DNA from: a virus
DNA: 51,087 nucleotides
Virus record (IMG/VR): IMGVR_UViG_3300030329_002097
Span: 1,950-53,036 of that record
Direction: 5' to 3' (one strand)
A model generated the notes under the pieces. The model was given only the letters and a program-made list of their open reading frames with translations, ran no database searches and was not told the DNA's origin. The position numbers were made by a program, and so were the translations under genes. This document shows, piece by piece, positions 47,626 to 51,087 of the stretch (position 1 is the first letter of the stretch; the number at the start of each line of letters is the position of its first letter).

Positions 47626-47856
47626 ATGATTAAAATATGGTTTATGCTAATATTAGTATCTATGCCAAATGCACCTTCAGTTAAGTACAATGGATTTTTA
47701 TATCCAAATGAAGAAGAATGCCAAGTAGCAAGATATGAATTTTATGAAGCATATAATAGTAAATCTACAGAATATAAATCAGTAACAGCAATAGATGCAT
47801 ATTGTATAGAATTTGAAAGTTTTCCAATAGCGGGATTAAATAAAACAGGAGTATAA
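47626..47856 (+). CDS. Small secreted-like protein with two Cys (76 aa)
   Basis: Hydrophobic N-terminus (MIKIWFMLILVSMPNAPSV) compatible with a signal or anchor, then two Cys (about residues 29 and 61). The pattern recalls the 103-aa protein at 11.8 kb. Its stop overlaps the next ATG. Unknown. Confidence 0.5.
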   Translation: MIKIWFMLILVSMPNAPSVKYNGFLYPNEEECQVARYEFYEAYNSKSTEYKSVTAIDAYCIEFESFPIAGLNKTGV

Positions 47857-48968
47857 TGGCAACATATTTAGTATTATCAAATAGAGTATTAAACGCATTA
47901 AATGAAGTAGAAATGACTTCATCTAATTTTAGTAGTAGTCGTGGAATACAAACTTCTGTTAAAAATTTTGTTAATCGTGGATTACATGATGTATATAATG
48001 AATTAGAAGAACTTCCAAGTCTTCATAAAGAAACATATCATATAACTAATTCTGGGCAAAGAGAATATTCTTTACCAACTGCTAATTCTCCAGTATCTGG
48101 GGATTTACAATGGCGTAAAATAGATTGGGATACATTTTATTTAAAACCAAATGAATTACTTACTAATGGTGAATTTACTTCTGATATAAGTAGTTGGACT
48201 ACAGTAGCAGGAAGTGGTAGTGCAGCTTATAATAGTGGGGGTAATGGTAGATTAAGATTAAATGATTATGCGGCATACCAATCTTTTTCAACAACAAAAA
48301 ATGAAGAATATAGAATACAAGTAAAAGCATTTGATTCTCATAGTGCAGGACAAGCATTAAAAGTACAAGTAGGAACAGCAGCAGAAGGAACACAAAATTT
48401 AAGTACAACATTAACTGTAGAAGATTTTGGAGAAGGGGCCGTATTAGATACTACTTTTACAGCTACAGCACAAACAAGTTATGTAACTTTAAATAATACT
48501 GTAACATCAACAAATTTAGATATAGATTATGTTCGTATATCTAGAAATATTGGTGTTCAAAAATTACGTTATATATCTTATGATGATTGGGCAAGACGTT
48601 TTTCTGAAAGAGATTTAGCAAATATAAGTACAAGTTATGCTGAGCCACGATATATTTATAGAACACAAAGTAATAAATTAGGATTAACTCCTATACCAGA
48701 TAAAAGTGATTATAGAATAGTTTTTGAATATTGGAAAGAGCATACAGAATTATCTGCTCATGGAGATGAGCCAGATTTAGACGATAGATATGCGGATTTA
48801 ATAGTATCAAGAGCAAGTTATTTTGCATATAATTTACGTTCTGACCCAGAACATGCAATGATTGCAAATAGAGAATTTGAAGAAGGATTAAAACGTTTAC
48901 GTGCTGATTTAGTTTCTAAACAAGAATATATGCGTGATGAACGAATAAATTTAAAAGTTAGTGCCTAA
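47856..48968 (+). CDS. Head-tail adaptor / tail tubular protein with jelly-roll insertion
   Basis: 370 aa. N-terminal helical part (MATYLVLSNRVLNALNEVEM; SVKNFVNRGLHDVYNELEEL) and C-terminal part (YISYDDWARRFSERDLANIS; DDRYADLIVSRASYFAYNLR) match podovirus tail tubular/adaptor proteins. Between them, residues about 100-228 form an insertion starting LTNGEFTSDISSWTTVAGSG and ending LDIDYVRISR, the pattern of a carbohydrate-binding-module-like jelly roll. The adaptor joins portal and nozzle; the insertion probably faces outside. Confidence 0.7.
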   Translation: MATYLVLSNRVLNALNEVEMTSSNFSSSRGIQTSVKNFVNRGLHDVYNELEELPSLHKETYHITNSGQREYSLPTANSPVSGDLQWRKIDWDTFYLKPNELLTNGEFTSDISSWTTVAGSGSAAYNSGGNGRLRLNDYAAYQSFSTTKNEEYRIQVKAFDSHSAGQALKVQVGTAAEGTQNLSTTLTVEDFGEGAVLDTTFTATAQTSYVTLNNTVTSTNLDIDYVRISRNIGVQKLRYISYDDWARRFSERDLANISTSYAEPRYIYRTQSNKLGLTPIPDKSDYRIVFEYWKEHTELSAHGDEPDLDDRYADLIVSRASYFAYNLRSDPEHAMIANREFEEGLKRLRADLVSKQEYMRDERINLKVSA

Positions 48969-50515
48969 TGCCAAATACATCACAAATAGCACCAACAGTT
49001 GTTAGTTGTTACGGAGGTTTAATATTAAATAAAGATATCTTTTCAATGAAACCTGGAGAAGCATTACAGCTTACTAATTTTGAACCAGATATAGCAGGTG
49101 GTTATAAAAAAGTATTAGGAACAACTGCATATAATTCTAATATTGTACCCCAAGTATCTTCATCGGGTGAAATTGTAGATATGACAGCAATATTTAATGA
49201 TGTTGTTTTAGCTGCTAGAGGTGGTACAATATCTCGTGCAGGTACAAGTGGTTCTTGGACTTCTATAACTACTGGTAAAAGTACTACATATCGTTATGAT
49301 TTTGAGCGTTATAATTATAATGGTACAGAAAAAATAATGATAGCAACTGGTGCAGATGCTGCTTTTTCTATTGACACATCATACAACGTTGATATAATTA
49401 ATGCAACGGGTGGTGGAACTGCTCCAACAAATCCTAAATTTGTAGCATCATTTAAAAATCATATGTTTTATGCAGGAATGTCAGATGCTATTTCAACAAT
49501 ACAATATTCCGGCCCTTTTACAGAAGATGATTTTGATACAGGCGGTGGAACAATATTAGTTGATACTACAATAGTAGGACTTAAAGTTTTTCGTGAAGAT
49601 TTATTTATATTTGGCGAGGATAGAATTTATAAGTTAAGTGGCTCAACAACTTCAGATTTTGCTATTGTGCCAGTAACTCGTAGAATAGGATGTGTAGATG
49701 GTAAAAGCATACAAGAGCTTGGTGGTGATTTAATTTATTTAGCACCAGATGGTTTAAGAACTATTGCAGGTACAGAAAGAATTGGTGACGTAGAATTAGG
49801 TACAGTATCAAAACAAATACAAGATAGAATTGGTGATATTGGAACAGATAATATTACATCAACAGTTATAAGAAATAAATCACAATATAGATTGTTTTAT
49901 CCTACAACAAGTGGAACAGAAGGAACAGCAAAAGGAATTATTGCAGTGTTAAAAACAAATCCAGAAACAGGAACGTTAGGATTTGAATATTCTGATTTAA
50001 GAGGATTAAAACCTTCTTGTACTGATTCATTTTTTATAAGTGACACAGAAACAACAATTCATGGTGGATACGATGGATATGTATATAAACAAGAATCTGG
50101 TGGTTCATTTACTAGAGCAGGTTCTACATTTACTATAACGGGTTTTTATCGTTCTCCAGATATGGCATTAGGAGACCCTGGAATACGAAAAACTATGCAA
50201 CGAGCTTTAGTTAATTATAAAGTTAATGAAGCTATGGATACAACAAATCAAACATTTAAGTTAAGATATAATTATGATGATACAGAAACACCACAACCAG
50301 ATTCATATTCATTTTCTTCTGCACAAGTTGCAGCATTTTATGGAAGTGGTCTTTATGGAACTTCAGCATATGGTTCATCTGGATTTCCACTTGAAAGAGT
50401 ATCGGTAGAAGGTTCTGGATTTGTGGTAGCATTTAAATTAGAAGATAAAAGTACAAAACAAGCATTATCCTTACGAGGATTTGAATTAGAATACGTTAAC
50501 GGAGGAAGAAGATAA
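48968..50515 (+). CDS. Tail nozzle / tubular protein B-like
   Basis: 515 aa, beta-rich with Gly/Thr/Ser turns: VVSCYGGLILNKDIFSMKPG, LTNFEPDIAGGYKKVLGTTA, and segments such as DLIYLAPDGLRTIAGTERIG that suggest beta-propeller blades. Order adaptor-nozzle-fibre and size agree with T7 gp12 / P22 gp10-type tail hub proteins. C-terminus Gly/Arg. Stop overlaps the fibre ATG (TAATG). Confidence 0.65.
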   Translation: MPNTSQIAPTVVSCYGGLILNKDIFSMKPGEALQLTNFEPDIAGGYKKVLGTTAYNSNIVPQVSSSGEIVDMTAIFNDVVLAARGGTISRAGTSGSWTSITTGKSTTYRYDFERYNYNGTEKIMIATGADAAFSIDTSYNVDIINATGGGTAPTNPKFVASFKNHMFYAGMSDAISTIQYSGPFTEDDFDTGGGTILVDTTIVGLKVFREDLFIFGEDRIYKLSGSTTSDFAIVPVTRRIGCVDGKSIQELGGDLIYLAPDGLRTIAGTERIGDVELGTVSKQIQDRIGDIGTDNITSTVIRNKSQYRLFYPTTSGTEGTAKGIIAVLKTNPETGTLGFEYSDLRGLKPSCTDSFFISDTETTIHGGYDGYVYKQESGGSFTRAGSTFTITGFYRSPDMALGDPGIRKTMQRALVNYKVNEAMDTTNQTFKLRYNYDDTETPQPDSYSFSSAQVAAFYGSGLYGTSAYGSSGFPLERVSVEGSGFVVAFKLEDKSTKQALSLRGFELEYVNGGRR

Positions 50516-51087
50516 TGGGAGCGACCTATACAAGACAAAGTACTATTTCAGATGGTGCGGTCATTGAAGCATCACATTTTAATGATGAATTTGACCAGAT
50601 ATTAGCTGCTTTTGCAGTAAGTACTGGACATACTCATGATGGAACTGCTGCTGAAGGTGGCCCAATTTCAAAATTACTTAGTAATACATTAACATTTGGA
50701 GCAGGTACAGCAGGCACTGATATTACAATGACATTTGATGGTGAAACATCAGATGGTGTTTTATATTGGATGGAAGATGAAGACCACTTTAAATTTGCTG
50801 ATGATGTTGTTATAGATAGCACAAAACGATTATACTTTAATGATGAAGGTGGAGAATATATTTATGGTGATGGTACAGATTTATATTTAACATCTGGTGC
50901 AGATATAAATGTACCGGCTAACATTGGAATGACCTTTGGTGATGACGGAGAAAAAATTGAAGGTGATGGTACTGATTTAACTATTAGTGCAAGTGCTGAT
51001 TTAAATTTAACAGCAACAACTGATATTAATATTCCTGCTAATGTAGGATTAACTTTTGGTAATGATGGCGAAAAGATTGAAGGTGAT
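50515..51087 (+). CDS. Repeat-rich tail fibre protein (5' part, runs off the window)
   Basis: 191 codons to the window edge without a stop. The start MGATYTRQSTISDGAVIEAS and the segment EFDQILAAFAVSTGHTHDGT are typical of the tail-attachment end of marine phage fibres. From about residue 100 it has Gly/Asp repeats of about 40 residues carrying (I/V)PAN(I/V)G(M/L)TFG(D/N)DGEKIEGD; the second copy ends exactly at the window edge. It would form a trimeric beta-fibre. Confidence 0.75.
   Translation, partial: MGATYTRQSTISDGAVIEASHFNDEFDQILAAFAVSTGHTHDGTAAEGGPISKLLSNTLTFGAGTAGTDITMTFDGETSDGVLYWMEDEDHFKFADDVVIDSTKRLYFNDEGGEYIYGDGTDLYLTSGADINVPANIGMTFGDDGEKIEGDGTDLTISASADLNLTATTDINIPANVGLTFGNDGEKIEGD

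Noticed and set aside
1-51087. tRNA genes, CRISPR arrays, insertion sequences, integrase, phage RNA polymerase
   Set aside because: I looked for TpsiC-like arms, spaced repeats, transposase, integrase and RNA polymerase motifs and saw none. Absence by eye is not proof for tRNAs; a tRNAscan-SE run would settle it.

Overview
This window is most of the genome of an uncultured, AT-rich, tailed double-stranded DNA phage. It looks like a marine podovirus-type phage. The low GC, the Hsp20 and 2OG-Fe(II) oxygenase genes, the DUF7483-type fibre and the many tiny Lys-rich proteins are typical of viruses of AT-rich marine bacteria such as SAR11 (Pelagibacterales); the host is an inference. No integrase, phage RNA polymerase, tRNA or CRISPR array was seen. 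Both window ends lie inside tail-fibre genes, so the molecule is probably circularly permuted and was opened in fibre repeats.

Layout. (1) 1-18.3 kb, + strand: fibre genes, internal virion/ejection proteins (one of 1448 aa with an LPD38-like region), a SleB-type cell-wall hydrolase, small holin-like membrane proteins, a cassette of membrane and secreted proteins including a 626-aa protein with a long Glu/Asp-rich segment, and a 794-aa polyvalent protein with an ADP-ribosyltransferase-like segment. A terminator with T-runs on both strands (about 18.5 kb) closes this arm. (2) 18.3-35.2 kb, - strand: early and replication genes, including family A DNA polymerase, DnaB-like helicase, a stand-alone zinc/TOPRIM primase, a Cas4-like Fe-S exonuclease, a Holliday-junction-resolvase-like nuclease, a putative ssDNA-binding protein, a Gp88-like protein and many small unknowns. 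(3) 33.8-36.06 kb: a non-coding control and probable origin region. Two divergent copies of a structured repeat module flank an unknown 320-aa gene, followed by a consensus + strand sigma70 promoter and a structured leader. (4) 36.06-51.1 kb, + strand: tiny basic proteins, HNH nuclease, small and large terminase, metallopeptidase-like protein, portal (with an overprinted gene in its 3' end), scaffold, P22-like coat protein, decoration protein, Hsp20, head-tail adaptor, tail nozzle and the start of a repeat-rich fibre.

The leftward arm is driven by a recurring host-type promoter, TTGAC(A/C/T)TAA, usually 16 bp, then TATAAG-like. I place about nine copies. Three head segments with no credible gene: a ~750-nt region (28.3-29.05 kb), a ~180-nt unit ending in an intrinsic terminator (31.51-31.69 kb), and a ~60-nt unit (32.94-33.00 kb).

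The most striking element is the ~750-nt segment. Its promoter overlaps the stop codon of the upstream gene. It has many long stems, two hairpins with different stems but the same apical sequence, and a probable pseudoknot; G-U wobble accounting favours the - strand as the RNA. Its size, phage setting and ornate fold resemble the giant phage RNAs GOLLD and ROOL, but family membership cannot be decided by eye. Functional assignments rest on motif reading and remembered family features only; no database search was run.
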